Shown piece after piece: positions 1 through 9,475 of a stretch of 64,000 nucleotides of DNA. Origin of the DNA: Parabacteroides hominis (lineage in GTDB: Bacteria > Bacteroidota > Bacteroidia > Bacteroidales > Tannerellaceae); contig NZ_JACOOJ010000007.1 of the NCBI RefSeq assembly GCF_014287585.1, positions 62,001 to 126,000 of the forward strand. Direction: 5' to 3'. Each line of letters opens with the position of its first letter. Within the stretch, counting starts at the first letter, position 1. Made by a program: the position numbers and the translations under genes. The notes beneath the pieces are model-generated. The model had not been told where the DNA came from. It saw nothing but the letters and a program-made list of their open reading frames with translations, and ran no database searches.

Positions 1-313
1 TGAAGTTGGCGCAGGAAGCGGATGGTTCTTTGTTCGTAAGAACGGAGAACAGTTGTCCACGGATATTCTTTATACGGTAGTAAAAAAGAAACTTTCGGAC
101 ATTCCTACATTGGCGAAATGCAGTCCCCACGTATTAAGACATTCGTTTGCAACAAGTATGTTGAATAATGGAGCGGAGTTGAACGCCGTGAAAGAGTTAC
201 TCGGACACAGCAGTCTGGCTTCCACCAGCATTTACACACATACAACCTTTGAGGAATTAAAAAAAGTGTATCATGCTCATCCAAGAGCACAAAAAGAAGG
301 AGGTTTATTATGA
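1..313 (+). CDS. Xer-type tyrosine recombinase, C-terminal part (truncated by window edge)
   Basis: The reading frame is open from base 2, so the start lies outside the window. The visible ~103 residues are the end of a tyrosine recombinase catalytic domain: the HxLRHSFAT box (second catalytic Arg and first His), then LLGHSSLASTSIYTH, which holds the last His and the nucleophilic Tyr. XerC/XerD proteins resolve chromosome dimers at dif. Its TGA stop overlaps the ATG of the next gene (ATGA), so it is translationally coupled to the hibernation factor gene. XerC is likelier than an integrase because of this housekeeping context, but the N-terminal core-binding domain cannot be seen. Confidence 0.88.
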   Translation, partial: EVGAGSGWFFVRKNGEQLSTDILYTVVKKKLSDIPTLAKCSPHVLRHSFATSMLNNGAELNAVKELLGHSSLASTSIYTHTTFEELKKVYHAHPRAQKEGGLL

Positions 314-609
314 ACATTAGAATTCAAGCAATCCATTTTGATGCAACTGATCAATTAGAAGCGTTTATTCAGAAGAAAGTGGCTAAGTTGGAACAGTATT
401 TCGACGGCATTATATCGGCAGAAGTTAGTTTAAAGGTTGTAAAACCAGAATCTGCAAAGAATAAAGAAGCTGCTATTCGGTTGATTATTAAAAACGGAGA
501 TTGTTTTGCCGAAAAGGTAAATGATACCTTTGAAGAATCAATTGACGAATGCGTAGAAGCATTGGAGAAACAGTTAGTTAAATTCAAAGAAAAAATCAGA
601 GCCAAATAA
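310..609 (+). CDS. hpf: Ribosome hibernation promoting factor, short HPF/RaiA type
   Basis: A 99-residue protein matching the short HPF/YfiA family in length and pattern: an N-terminal beta strand (MNIRIQAIHF), the KKVAKLEQYF helix, and a basic C-terminal helix ending KFKEKIRAK. The family binds the small ribosomal subunit in the mRNA/tRNA channel and stores ribosomes as inactive particles in stationary phase. It lacks the extra C-terminal dimerisation domain of long HPFs. The start overlaps the recombinase stop by four bases. A separate strong promoter follows at 626-656, so the gene probably ends its own transcription unit. Confidence 0.92.
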   Translation: MNIRIQAIHFDATDQLEAFIQKKVAKLEQYFDGIISAEVSLKVVKPESAKNKEAAIRLIIKNGDCFAEKVNDTFEESIDECVEALEKQLVKFKEKIRAK

Positions 610-625
610 AAAAACGGTAGATAAA

Positions 626-656
626 TTTGGTATATAAGAAATAATGCCTAAATTTG
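626..656 (+). promoter_or_regulatory. Bacteroidetes promoter for the tRNA-tuf-secE-nusG-rpl-rpo region
   Basis: TTTG at 626-629, a 19-base spacer and TAAATTTG at 649-656 match the Bacteroidetes primary sigma consensus (TTTG / TAnnTTTG) exactly. Transcription should start near 663, upstream of the first tRNA. No comparable site is seen between the tRNAs and rplK, so this promoter may serve the whole block. Confidence 0.8.
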
Positions 657-704
657 CAGCCGTTTCGCCTTGGTGACGAAATGGCTGCTTTTTGAAGCAG
701 GTAT

Positions 705-778
705 GCCTCTTTAGCTCAGTTGGCCAGAGCACGTGATTTGTAATCTCGGGGTCGTTGGTTCGAATCCGACAAGAGGCT
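705..778 (+). tRNA. tRNA-Thr (TGT)
   Basis: The cloverleaf folds by eye: acceptor GCCTCTT/AAGAGGC, D stem GCTC/GAGC, anticodon loop TTTGTAA giving TGT, T stem GTTGG/CCGAC with loop TTCGAAT, and discriminator T. The anticodon stem CGTGA/TCTCG contains one T-T pair at the middle position. CCA is not encoded. Confidence 0.95.
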
Positions 779-784
779 CAAAAT

Positions 785-868
785 AGTTGATAGTGGAAAG
801 TTGACAGTTGACAGTTTATGTCACTTTCCAGTTTTATCTGTCAACTATCAATTTTCAACTGTCAACTT
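785..868 (+). repeat. Inverted cluster of GTTGACA/GTTGATA-type heptamers between two tRNAs
   Basis: The left half carries GTTGATAGT, GGAAAGT and two GTTGACA units; the right half carries their complements (CTGTCAACTATCAA and CAACTGTCAAC). The two halves can fold into a long hairpin, and TGGAAAGT (794-801) also pairs with ACTTTCCA (822-829). It resembles the TTGAAAG heptamers at 49247-49338. No gene is visible here. Confidence 0.7.
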
Positions 869-871
869 ATT

Positions 872-954
872 GGGCAGTTACCAGAGTGGCCAAATGGGGC
901 TGACTGTAACTCAGCTGTCTTTCGACTTCGGTGGTTCGAATCCATCACTGCCCA
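872..954 (+). tRNA. tRNA-Tyr (GTA)
   Basis: A class II tRNA of 83 bases with a long variable arm: acceptor GGGCAGT/ACTGCCC, anticodon stem GCTGA/TCAGC, loop CTGTAAC giving GTA, and discriminator A. It is the second tRNA of the cluster. Confidence 0.95.
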
Positions 955-996
955 CAAAATAAAACAATTTATAAAAGAATTGGTTTATTTGAAATT

Positions 997-1069
997 GCGG
1001 AAGTAGCTCAGTTGATAGAGCATTAGCCTTCCAAGCTGAGGGTCGCGGGTTTGAGTCCCGTCTTCCGCT
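997..1069 (+). tRNA. tRNA-Gly (TCC)
   Basis: 73 bases with acceptor GCGGAAG/CTTCCGC, D stem GCTC/GAGC, anticodon loop CTTCCAA giving TCC, T loop TTTGAGT and discriminator T. Confidence 0.95.
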
Positions 1070-1079
1070 CTTATTTATT

Positions 1080-1151
<72 letters not shown>

Positions 1152-1203
1152 CAAAATGGTATTTTAGAACATGATCATTAATCAAATAAAGAACAATTAA
1201 GTT

Positions 1204-2391
1204 ATGGCAAAAGAGAAATTTGACAGATCGAAACCACATGTGAACATTGGTACGATTGGTCACGTTGACCACGGTAAAACAACTTTGACAGCTGCTATCA
1301 CAACAGTATTGGCAAAGAAAGGTCTTTCAGAATTGCGTTCATTCGACTCAATCGACAACGCTCCTGAAGAAAAAGAAAGAGGTATCACTATCAACACTTC
1401 TCACGTAGAGTATCAGACTGCAAATCGCCACTATGCTCACGTAGACTGTCCGGGTCACGCCGACTACGTAAAGAACATGGTAACTGGTGCTGCTCAGATG
1501 GACGGTGCTATCATCGTAGTTGCTGCTACTGATGGTCCTATGCCTCAGACTCGCGAGCACATCTTGTTGGCTCGTCAGGTAAACGTTCCGAGATTGGTTG
1601 TTTTCATGAACAAATGTGACATGGTGGACGACGAAGAAATGTTGGAACTGGTTGAAATGGAAATGAGAGAGCTTCTTTCTTTCTACAATTTCGACGGTGA
1701 TAACACTCCTATCATTCGTGGTTCTGCTCTGGGTGCTTTGAACGGTGATCCGAAATGGGAAGATAAGGTAATGGAACTGATGGAAGCTTGCGATACTTGG
1801 ATTCCGCTGCCTCCGCGTGAAGTTGACAAACCTTTCTTGATGCCGATCGAAGACGTATTCTCTATCACAGGTCGTGGTACAGTTGCTACTGGTCGTATCG
1901 AAACTGGTATTGTAAAAGTAGGTGATGAAGTTCAGATCATCGGTTTGGGTGCTGACGGAAAGAAATCTGTTGTTACAGGTGTTGAAATGTTCCGTAAGTT
2001 ACTGGATCAGGGTGAAGCTGGTGATAACGTTGGTTTGTTGCTTCGCGGTATCGACAAGAACGAAATCAAACGTGGTATGGTAATCTGCCACCCGGGTCAG
2101 GTAAAAGAACATTCTCGTTTCAAAGCTGAGGTTTATATCTTGAAGAAAGAAGAAGGTGGTCGTCACACTCCGTTCCACAACAAATATCGTCCTCAGTTCT
2201 ATATCCGTACATTGGACGTAACTGGTGAAATCACTCTTCCGGAAGGAACTGAAATGGTAATGCCAGGTGATAACGTTACAATTGACGTTGAGCTGATCTA
2301 TCCGGTAGCTTGTAATGTAGGTCTTCGTTTCGCTATCCGCGAAGGTGGTCGTACAGTAGGTGCTGGTCAGATCACAGAATTAGAAAACTAA
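1204..2391 (+). CDS. tuf: Translation elongation factor Tu
   Basis: A full-length (395 residues) EF-Tu, the GTPase that carries aminoacyl-tRNA to the ribosomal A site. The Walker A motif GHVDHGKT is at residues 19-26, the switch II region reads [11 protein letters not shown], and NKCD near residue 136 is the guanine-specificity motif; beta-barrel domains 2 and 3 follow. Codon use is strongly biased (GGT, CGT, AAC, GTA), as expected of a very highly expressed gene. It follows the four tRNAs and precedes tRNA-Trp, the usual Bacteroidales order. A hairpin with a short T run follows the stop. Confidence 0.98.
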   Translation: MAKEKFDRSKPHVNIGTIGHVDHGKTTLTAAITTVLAKKGLSELRSFDSIDNAPEEKERGITINTSHVEYQTANRHYAHVDCPGHADYVKNMVTGAAQMDGAIIVVAATDGPMPQTREHILLARQVNVPRLVVFMNKCDMVDDEEMLELVEMEMRELLSFYNFDGDNTPIIRGSALGALNGDPKWEDKVMELMEACDTWIPLPPREVDKPFLMPIEDVFSITGRGTVATGRIETGIVKVGDEVQIIGLGADGKKSVVTGVEMFRKLLDQGEAGDNVGLLLRGIDKNEIKRGMVICHPGQVKEHSRFKAEVYILKKEEGGRHTPFHNKYRPQFYIRTLDVTGEITLPEGTEMVMPGDNVTIDVELIYPVACNVGLRFAIREGGRTVGAGQITELEN

Positions 2392-2408
2392 TTCAAACAT
2401 ATAAAATG

Positions 2409-2438
2409 TAGCCAGTCTTTTTTAGGGCTGGCTATTTT
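2409..2438 (+). terminator. Hairpin after tuf, possible partial terminator
   Basis: TAGCCAG (2409-2415) pairs with CTGGCTA (2428-2434), followed by a four-base T run directly before tRNA-Trp. As no new promoter is seen before tRNA-Trp, it may only attenuate, or act as a processing site. Confidence 0.5.
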
Positions 2439-2511
2439 ACGGAACTAGCTCAGTTGGTAGAGCACTGGTCTCCAAAACCAGGTGTCGGGAGTTCGAGCCT
2501 CTCGTTCCGTG
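2439..2511 (+). tRNA. tRNA-Trp (CCA)
   Basis: 73 bases: acceptor ACGGAAC/GTTCCGT, D stem GCTC/GAGC, anticodon stem CTGGT/ACCAG with loop CTCCAAA giving CCA, T loop TTCGAGC, and discriminator G as usual for tRNA-Trp. Confidence 0.95.
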
Positions 2512-2530
2512 CTAAAAATCTATAGATTCG

Positions 2531-2725
2531 ATGAAAAAGATAATTAATTATATTAAGGAATCTTATAACGAACTTGTTTATAAAGTTTCTTGGCCTACGA
2601 GAACAGAGCTTTCCAATAGTGCTGTGGTTGTTATGTTTGCTTCCCTTATAATTGCGGCATTAATCTTTGTTATTGATTTAGGCTTTGAGGGCGTGATGCG
2701 TTTCTTCTACGAGAAAATCTTTTAA
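2531..2725 (+). CDS. secE: Protein translocase subunit SecE
   Basis: A 64-residue SecE with the conserved amphipathic segment (YNELVYKVSWPTRTEL) before one membrane span (about residues 36-55). SecE clamps the SecY channel. The single-span form is typical of bacteria other than enterics. It lies 12 bases upstream of nusG, and the secE-nusG-rplK order is conserved across bacteria. Confidence 0.95.
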   Translation: MKKIINYIKESYNELVYKVSWPTRTELSNSAVVVMFASLIIAALIFVIDLGFEGVMRFFYEKIF

Positions 2726-2737
2726 TCAGTTTAAAGT

Positions 2738-3280
2738 ATGTCTGATATTCAAAAGAAATTTTATGTTCTGCGTGCTATTAGTGGCAAGGAGAATAAAGTC
2801 AGAGAGTATCTTGAGGCTGAGTTGAAGAATACTGACTTAGGTGAGTATGTGTCACAGGTCTTGATTCCTACTGAAAAGACTTTTACGGTACGTAATGGTA
2901 AGAAGGTGATGAAAGAACGCGCTTACTTGCCTGGATACGTTTTGGTAGAAGCCGCTTTGGTTGGAGAAGTCGCTCATCGATTGAGAAACATTCCTAACGT
3001 AATCGGTTTTTTGGGTGGATCGGATAATCCCGTTCCCTTGCGCCCGGCAGAAGTTAGTCGTATTTTAGGTACGGTTGATGAATTGCAGGAACAGCAGGAT
3101 GACCTAGATATTCAGTTTTATGTTGGTGAGAATGTGAAAATCACTTTTGGACCCTTTAATGGCTTCACTGGTGTGATTGAGGAGGTCAATGCCGAGAAAA
3201 AGAAACTTAAAGTGATGGTAAAAGTTTTCGGACGTAAAACACCGCTTGAGTTGGGTTATATGCAAGTGGAGAAGGAATAA
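2738..3280 (+). CDS. nusG: Transcription termination/antitermination factor NusG
   Basis: A 180-residue NusG with an N-terminal NGN domain ([18 protein letters not shown]; the PGYVLVEA strand) and a C-terminal KOW domain ([18 protein letters not shown]). It binds the RNA polymerase clamp and couples it to ribosomes or Rho. It sits between secE and rplK. A short hairpin (AGTGCTTTT/AAAAGTACT, 3280-3302) lies just after the stop. Confidence 0.96.
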   Translation: MSDIQKKFYVLRAISGKENKVREYLEAELKNTDLGEYVSQVLIPTEKTFTVRNGKKVMKERAYLPGYVLVEAALVGEVAHRLRNIPNVIGFLGGSDNPVPLRPAEVSRILGTVDELQEQQDDLDIQFYVGENVKITFGPFNGFTGVIEEVNAEKKKLKVMVKVFGRKTPLELGYMQVEKE

Positions 3281-3354
3281 GTGCTTTTGTTACGAAAAGT
3301 ACTGTCTTTCTTTAAAAGTTATCGATGTTATATATCTAAAAAATTTTAGAAACA

Positions 3355-3798
3355 ATGGCTAAAGAAGTTGCTGGACAAATCAAATTGCAGATTAAAGGAG
3401 GAGCAGCAAACCCTTCTCCCCCTGTAGGACCTGCTCTGGGTTCTAAGGGTATTAATATTATGGAGTTTTGCAAGCAATTTAATGCCAGAACCCAAGACAA
3501 GGCCGGTAAGATATTACCTGTTGTAATCACTTACTATGCCGATAAGTCTTTCGACTTTGTTGTAAAAACTCCTCCTGTTGCTATCCAGTTGTTGGAAGCT
3601 TCCAAACAGAAGAGTGGTTCTGCTGAGCCGAATCGTAAGAAGATTGCAGAAATCTCTTGGGATCAGGTAAAAACTATTGCAGAGGACAAGTTGGTCGATC
3701 TGAACTGCTTCACTGTCGAGTCAGCTATGAGAATGGTTGCCGGAACAGCAAGAAGTATGGGTATCACTGTTAAAGGGACATTCCCGGGTAATAATTAA
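3355..3798 (+). CDS. rplK: 50S ribosomal protein L11
   Basis: 147 residues with the L11 N-terminal pattern ([20 protein letters not shown], then [16 protein letters not shown]) and the C-terminal rRNA-binding domain ending in the [12 protein letters not shown] region. L11 forms the GTPase-associated centre with 23S rRNA and the L10/L7/L12 stalk. It is 15 bases upstream of rplA. Confidence 0.97.
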   Translation: MAKEVAGQIKLQIKGGAANPSPPVGPALGSKGINIMEFCKQFNARTQDKAGKILPVVITYYADKSFDFVVKTPPVAIQLLEASKQKSGSAEPNRKKIAEISWDQVKTIAEDKLVDLNCFTVESAMRMVAGTARSMGITVKGTFPGNN

Positions 3799-3813
3799 TA
3801 AACTTCAATTGAG

Positions 3814-4512
3814 ATGAGTAAACTTACAAAAAATCAAAAGTTGGCTTTGGGCAAGATTGAAGCTGGGAAAGCATATACATTGAAAGAAGCTTCAGCTTTG
3901 GTAAAAGAAATTACTACTACTAAGTTTGATGCCTCTGTAGATGTTGATGTCCGTTTAGGTGTTGACCCTCGTAAAGCTAACCAAATGGTGAGAGGTGTGG
4001 TTTCACTGCCTCACGGAACAGGTAAGCAGGTTCGGGTTCTCGCATTATGTACACCAGACAAGGAAGCTGAAGCTACTGCTGCAGGTGCTGACTATGTTGG
4101 ATTGGACGAGTATATTGAAAAGATTAAAGGCGGTTGGACTGATATTGACGTAATTATCACTATGCCTTCTATCATGGGTAAGATTGGTGCTCTGGGTAGA
4201 GTATTAGGCCCGCGTGGTTTGATGCCTAACCCGAAGAGTGGTACGGTTACCAATGAAATTGGAAACGCAGTGAAAGAAGTTAAGCAAGGTAAGATCGACT
4301 TTAAGGTAGACAAATCCGGTATCGTTCACACTTCAATCGGTAAGATTTCTTTCAATTCCGATCAGATTCGTGACAATGCTAAGGAATTTATTTCAACTCT
4401 TTTGAAGTTGAAACCGTCTGCAGCTAAAGGTACATATATAAAGAGCATTTATCTTTCAAGTACAATGAGTGCGGGTATTAAAATTGACCCCAAATCAGTT
4501 GAAGAAAACTAA
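3814..4512 (+). CDS. rplA: 50S ribosomal protein L1
   Basis: 232 residues, normal length for L1. Recognisable segments are [19 protein letters not shown], the PDKEAEA region, and [18 protein letters not shown], the most conserved L1 stretch. L1 forms the mobile stalk at the E site and in many bacteria represses its own operon mRNA. The gaps to both neighbours are about 15 bases, so the gene is part of the rpl operon. Confidence 0.97.
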   Translation: MSKLTKNQKLALGKIEAGKAYTLKEASALVKEITTTKFDASVDVDVRLGVDPRKANQMVRGVVSLPHGTGKQVRVLALCTPDKEAEATAAGADYVGLDEYIEKIKGGWTDIDVIITMPSIMGKIGALGRVLGPRGLMPNPKSGTVTNEIGNAVKEVKQGKIDFKVDKSGIVHTSIGKISFNSDQIRDNAKEFISTLLKLKPSAAKGTYIKSIYLSSTMSAGIKIDPKSVEEN

Positions 4513-4528
4513 TTAAAATTATTGGACA

Positions 4529-5059
4529 ATGAAAAAGGAAGATAAAGGCTTAATTATAGGTCAACTGACTGAGATCGTAAAGGAATATCCTAACTTTTAT
4601 TTGACTGACATCGAAGCATTGGATGCTGAGAAAACCAGCAAATTGAGACGGGAATGTTTCAAGAAAGAGATCAAGTTGGTTGTTGTAAAGAATAACTTGC
4701 TTAAAAAGGCATTGGAAAATGTAGAAGGTGATTTCTCTCCTCTGCAGGTTGCAATGAAAGGCAATACAGCTGTGATGTTCTCACAGACTGCTAATGCTCC
4801 CGCTCGTCTGATTAAGGAATTTACTAAAGATGCTAAAAAGGATGCTCCTGTTAAGCCGGAATTGAAAGCTGCCTATGTACAGGAAAGTTTCTATATCGGT
4901 GCAGAAAATCTCGAAGCCTTGGTAAATATCAAGAGCAAAAACGAACTTATCGGAGATGTTATCATGTTGTTGCAATCTCCGGCGAAGAACGTTATCTCTG
5001 CTCTTCAGTCATCAGGACAAACTATCCATGGTCTGTTGAAGACTCTGGAAGAAAGATAA
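4529..5059 (+). CDS. rplJ: 50S ribosomal protein L10
   Basis: 176 residues with the L10 pattern: an N-terminal rRNA-binding globular domain (KLRRECFKKEIKLVVVKNN, MKGNTAVMF) and a C-terminal helix region that anchors L7/L12 dimers. It forms the base of the ribosomal stalk and lies directly upstream of rplL, the usual pair. Confidence 0.96.
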   Translation: MKKEDKGLIIGQLTEIVKEYPNFYLTDIEALDAEKTSKLRRECFKKEIKLVVVKNNLLKKALENVEGDFSPLQVAMKGNTAVMFSQTANAPARLIKEFTKDAKKDAPVKPELKAAYVQESFYIGAENLEALVNIKSKNELIGDVIMLLQSPAKNVISALQSSGQTIHGLLKTLEER

Positions 5060-5104
5060 TTTTTTTAATTTACACAGATAAACAAACATTTAAATTATAC
5101 AAAA

Positions 5105-5482
5105 ATGGCAGATTTGAAAGCTTTTGCAGAACAATTAGTAAACCTGACCGTAAAAGAAGTTAGCGAACTGGCTACAATCCTGAAAGAAGAATATGGTATC
5201 GAACCTGCAGCTGCAGCTGTTGCTGTTGCTGGTCCTGCTGCTGGTGGCGCTGCTGCCGCTGCAGAAGAAAAAACTTCTTTTGACGTAGTATTGAAAGCAG
5301 CTGGTGCAAACAAGCTGGCTATCGTTAAGTTAGTAAAAGAATTAACTGGTCTTGGTTTGAAAGAAGCTAAAGATATGGTTGACGGTGCTCCTAGCGCTAT
5401 CAAAGAAGGAATCGCTAAAGCTGATGCTGAAGCATTGAAGAAACAGTTGGAAGAAGCTGGAGCTGAAGTTGAGCTTAAATAG
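5105..5482 (+). CDS. rplL: 50S ribosomal protein L7/L12
   Basis: 125 residues with an N-terminal dimerisation helix, an Ala/Gly-rich hinge (about residues 35-53) and the C-terminal factor-binding domain ([32 protein letters not shown]). It is the multi-copy stalk protein that recruits EF-Tu and EF-G. A strong hairpin terminator/attenuator follows before rpoB, as expected since L7/L12 is needed in excess over RNA polymerase. Confidence 0.97.
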   Translation: MADLKAFAEQLVNLTVKEVSELATILKEEYGIEPAAAAVAVAGPAAGGAAAAAEEKTSFDVVLKAAGANKLAIVKLVKELTGLGLKEAKDMVDGAPSAIKEGIAKADAEALKKQLEEAGAEVELK

Positions 5483-5510
5483 TATTTATAACCTGGTAAT
5501 CAGGTGATTT

Positions 5511-5549
5511 GGTTAAGAGTCTCCCTTAAAGGAGATTCTTAACCTTTTT
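5511..5549 (+). terminator. Attenuator hairpin between rplL and rpoB
   Basis: GGTTAAGAGTCTCC (5511-5524) pairs with GGAGATTCTTAACC (5531-5544) with one mismatch, followed by five T. No obvious promoter follows, so partial read-through probably feeds rpoB. Confidence 0.82.
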
Positions 5550-5589
5550 GTGTCTATAATTTCAATAAGTTCAATAAATTCCTTACTAG

Positions 5590-8500
5590 ATGTCTTCAAC
5601 AGCTGAAAACCAAAGAGTTAATTTTGCTTCGATCAAAAATCAGTTCCCATATCCGGACTTTCTCGAAGTACAATTGAAGTCATTCCAAGACTTTCTTCAA
5701 CTTGACACACCTCCTGAAAAGAGAAAAAAGGAGGGATTGTATAAGGTATTTGCCGAGAATTTTCCGATAGCAGATACGCGTAACAATTTTGTGTTGGAGT
5801 TCTTAGATTACTATATAGATCCGCCTCGCTATACGATTGACGAATGTATTGCTCGCGGGTTAACCTATAGTGTGCCTTTAAAAGCGAAGTTAAAACTGTA
5901 TTGTACAGACCCTGATCACGAGGATTTCGATACAGTGATACAGGACGTATATCTGGGCCCGATTCCGTATATGACGGAAAGGGGCACTTTCGTGATAAAT
6001 GGTGCGGAGCGTGTTGTGGTTTCACAATTGCACCGTTCACCGGGTGTATTCTTTGGACAAAGTACACATGCCAATGGTACGAAGTTGTATTCAGCGCGTA
6101 TCATTCCTTTTAAAGGTTCCTGGATCGAGTTTGCAACTGACATCAACAATGTGATGTATGCTTACATCGACCGTAAAAAGAAATTACCTGTAACAACCCT
6201 TTTAAGAGCTATTGGTTTTGAAAGCGATAAAGACATTCTCGAGATCTTTAATCTGGCTGAAGAAGTAAAAGTTTCGAAAGCTAACCTGAAGAAGCTGATC
6301 GGTCGTAAACTGGCTGCTCGTGTTTTGAAGACTTGGGTGGAAGATTTCGTAGATGAAGATACCGGTGAGGTTGTTTCTATTGAACGTAATGACGTTATCA
6401 TCGACCGTGAGTCGGTTCTCGATAGCGACAATATTGAGGCTATTCTGGAATCTGGCACGCAAAACATTCTATTACATCGTGAGGACCAGAATCTTTCAGA
6501 TTATGCTATCATCTATAATACGCTTCAGAAAGACCCTAGTAACTCTGAAAAGGAAGCTGTCCTGTATATTTATCGTCAGTTGCGAAATGCAGAACCTGCA
6601 GATGAAGCAAGTGCCCGTGAAGTTATTCAGAACCTGTTCTTCTCTGAAAAGCGTTATGATTTAGGTGAAGTTGGCCGTTACAGAATTAATAAGAAGTTGA
6701 ACCTTACTACCAGCGATGATATTAAGGTTTTGACAAAAGAAGATATAATCGAGATCATCAAGTATCTGATTGAGTTGATCAACTCGAAAGCGATCGTTGA
6801 TGATATCGACCATTTGAGCAACCGTCGTGTGCGTACAGTGGGCGAACAGCTGTACAACCAGTTCGGTATTGGTTTGGCTCGTATGTCTCGTACGGTTCGT
6901 GAACGTATGAATGTACGCGATAATGAAGTGTTTACTCCGATTGATTTGATTAACGCGAAGACTATTTCTTCTGTCGTTAACTCATTCTTCGGAACGAATG
7001 CTTTGTCTCAGTTTATGGACCAGACAAATCCACTGGCTGAAATTACGAATAAACGTCGTTTGTCTGCATTGGGACCGGGTGGTCTGTCTCGTGAACGTGC
7101 TGGATTTGAGGTTCGTGACGTACACTATACGCATTATGGTCGTCTTTGTCCAATTGAAACTCCTGAGGGACCGAACATCGGTTTGATCTCTTCTTTGTGT
7201 GTATATGCTAAGATTAACGATCTTGGTTTTATCTCTACTCCGTACCGTAAGGTTGTTGATGGTAAGGTGGACTTTTCTGAGGAAGGTTTACAATATTATA
7301 CTGCAGAAGAAGAAGAAGAATTGACGATTGCCCAAGGAAATGCTCCATTGGATGATAACGGCAAGTTTGTTCGTGATAGAGTGAAAGCTCGTTTTGAAGC
7401 TGATTTCCCGGTCGTGCCTCCTACGGAGATCGATTTGATGGACGTTGCTCCACAGCAGATTGCTTCTATTGCGGCTTCTTTGATTCCGTTCTTGGAACAT
7501 GACGATGCTAACCGTGCATTGATGGGATCTAACATGATGCGCCAGGCTGTTCCTTTGCTGCGTACGGATGCTCCAATCGTTGGTACAGGTATCGAAGCGC
7601 AGGTTGCTCGTGATTCACGTACCCAGATCATGGCTGAACGTGAGGGAGAAGTTGTATTTGTGGATGCAACTTGTATCAAGATCAAATATGACCGCTCGGA
7701 AGATGAAGAATTCGTAAGTTTCGAAGATGCGGTTAAGACATACAATATTCCGAAGTGGCGTAAGACTAACCAAAGTACGACTGTCGATCTGCGTCCGATC
7801 TGTCATCGTGGTCAGCGTGTGAAGGCTGGCGATATCCTGACGGAAGGTTATTCTACTCAGAATGGTGAGTTGGCCTTGGGACGTAACGTGAAAGTGGCAT
7901 ATATGCCGTGGAAGGGTTACAACTATGAGGATGCTATCGTTTTGAACGAACGTATGGTCCGTGAAGACTTCTTTACTTCAGTTCACGTTGACGAATACAT
8001 TTTGGAGGTTCGTGAAACGAAACGTGGTATGGAAGAGTTGACTTCCGATATCCCGAATGTCAGCGAAGAAGCGACTAAGGATTTGGATGAAAGAGGTATT
8101 GTCCGTGTGGGTGCTCGTATTGAACCGGGTGATATTTTAATTGGTAAGATTACTCCGAAGGGTGAATCTGATCCTTCTCCAGAGGAAAAATTGCTTCGTG
8201 CAATTTTCGGCGATAAGGCTGGTGATGTGAAAGATGCTTCTTTGAAAGCAACCCCGTCTCTTCGTGGTGTAGTTATTGAAACTGCTTTATTCTCGAAAGC
8301 CATCAAGAAGCGTAAGTCCAGACTGACAGACAAGGCTATTCTTCCTAAATTGGATGAGGAATACGAAATGAAGATGGCTGACCTGAAGAACTTGTTGGTT
8401 GATAAACTGTTGGTTTTGACTAATGGTAAGGTTTCTCAGGGAGTTAAAGACTATATGAATACAGAGATTATTGCGAAGGGAGTTAAGTTCTCTCGCAAGG

Positions 8501-9402
8501 CTCTGGAAGAATTGGATTATAATTCTATCCAAGTAAGTAAATGGACTGCCGATGCTGATAAGAACGAACTTATCAAGCAGGTGATTCTGAATTATTTGAA
8601 GAAATATAAGGAACTGGATGCTGAGTTGAGACGTAAGAAATTTGATCTTACGATCGGCGATGAACTGCCTACTGGTATTGTTCAGATGGCTAAGGTTTAC
8701 ATTGCTAAGAAACGTAAGATCCAGGTTGGGGATAAGATGGCCGGTCGTCATGGTAACAAGGGTATTGTTTCCAAGATCGTCCGTCAGGAAGATATGCCAT
8801 TCCTTGAAGATGGAACTCCGGTTGATATCTGTTTGAATCCGCTGGGTGTACCTTCTCGTATGAACTTAGGACAGATTTTTGAAGCTGTGTTAGGTTGGGC
8901 AGGCCGGACGATGGGGGTTAAATTTGCTACTCCTATCTTTGATGGTGCAACATTAGATGATATGAATGAATGGACGGACAAAGCCGGATTACCCCGTTAC
9001 GGTAAGAGCTACTTGTATGACGGTGGAACAGGTGAACGTTTTGACCAGCCGGCTACAGTGGGTGTTACTTACTTCCTGAAGTTGGGTCACATGGTTGACG
9101 ATAAGATGCATGCTCGTTCAATCGGTCCGTACTCTCTTATTACTCAGCAGCCTCTGGGTGGTAAGGCACAGTTTGGTGGTCAGCGTTTCGGAGAGATGGA
9201 AGTTTGGGCACTGGAAGCTTTCGGTGCTGCACATGTTCTTCAGGAAATTCTTACGATCAAATCTGACGACGTTGTTGGACGTTCTAAGGCTTACGAAGCA
9301 ATTGTGAAAGGTGATCCGATGCCACAACCGGGTATCCCCGAATCTTTGAACGTATTGCTGCACGAGCTGAGAGGTCTTGGTTTAAGCTTTACTCTGGATT
9401 AA
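5590..9402 (+). CDS. rpoB: DNA-directed RNA polymerase subunit beta
   Basis: A full-length 1270-residue beta subunit. Conserved segments occur in order: the protrusion/lobe start ([18 protein letters not shown]), the rifampicin region ([20 protein letters not shown], then [12 protein letters not shown]), [17 protein letters not shown], the active-site region ([20 protein letters not shown]), [17 protein letters not shown] and the C-terminal [15 protein letters not shown]. The rifampicin-binding residues look wild type. With rpoC it makes the catalytic core of RNA polymerase. Confidence 0.99.
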   Translation: MSSTAENQRVNFASIKNQFPYPDFLEVQLKSFQDFLQLDTPPEKRKKEGLYKVFAENFPIADTRNNFVLEFLDYYIDPPRYTIDECIARGLTYSVPLKAKLKLYCTDPDHEDFDTVIQDVYLGPIPYMTERGTFVINGAERVVVSQLHRSPGVFFGQSTHANGTKLYSARIIPFKGSWIEFATDINNVMYAYIDRKKKLPVTTLLRAIGFESDKDILEIFNLAEEVKVSKANLKKLIGRKLAARVLKTWVEDFVDEDTGEVVSIERNDVIIDRESVLDSDNIEAILESGTQNILLHREDQNLSDYAIIYNTLQKDPSNSEKEAVLYIYRQLRNAEPADEASAREVIQNLFFSEKRYDLGEVGRYRINKKLNLTTSDDIKVLTKEDIIEIIKYLIELINSKAIVDDIDHLSNRRVRTVGEQLYNQFGIGLARMSRTVRERMNVRDNEVFTPIDLINAKTISSVVNSFFGTNALSQFMDQTNPLAEITNKRRLSALGPGGLSRERAGFEVRDVHYTHYGRLCPIETPEGPNIGLISSLCVYAKINDLGFISTPYRKVVDGKVDFSEEGLQYYTAEEEEELTIAQGNAPLDDNGKFVRDRVKARFEADFPVVPPTEIDLMDVAPQQIASIAASLIPFLEHDDANRALMGSNMMRQAVPLLRTDAPIVGTGIEAQVARDSRTQIMAEREGEVVFVDATCIKIKYDRSEDEEFVSFEDAVKTYNIPKWRKTNQSTTVDLRPICHRGQRVKAGDILTEGYSTQNGELALGRNVKVAYMPWKGYNYEDAIVLNERMVREDFFTSVHVDEYILEVRETKRGMEELTSDIPNVSEEATKDLDERGIVRVGARIEPGDILIGKITPKGESDPSPEEKLLRAIFGDKAGDVKDASLKATPSLRGVVIETALFSKAIKKRKSRLTDKAILPKLDEEYEMKMADLKNLLVDKLLVLTNGKVSQGVKDYMNTEIIAKGVKFSRKALEELDYNSIQVSKWTADADKNELIKQVILNYLKKYKELDAELRRKKFDLTIGDELPTGIVQMAKVYIAKKRKIQVGDKMAGRHGNKGIVSKIVRQEDMPFLEDGTPVDICLNPLGVPSRMNLGQIFEAVLGWAGRTMGVKFATPIFDGATLDDMNEWTDKAGLPRYGKSYLYDGGTGERFDQPATVGVTYFLKLGHMVDDKMHARSIGPYSLITQQPLGGKAQFGGQRFGEMEVWALEAFGAAHVLQEILTIKSDDVVGRSKAYEAIVKGDPMPQPGIPESLNVLLHELRGLGLSFTLD

Positions 9403-9416
9403 TTCAAAAACAATAT

Positions 9417-9444
9417 AAGTAGATGAGTTTCGGCTCATCTACTT
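9417..9444 (+). promoter_or_regulatory. Perfect hairpin between rpoB and rpoC without a T run
   Basis: AAGTAGATGAG (9417-9427) is the exact complement of CTCATCTACTT (9434-9444), with a TTTCGG loop. The following bases are ACTCATTG, not a T run, so an intrinsic terminator is unlikely. An RNase processing or mRNA-stabilising stem is a fair inference. Confidence 0.6.
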
Positions 9445-9475
9445 ACTCATTGATAACTCTTTATAAATAAAAAAT

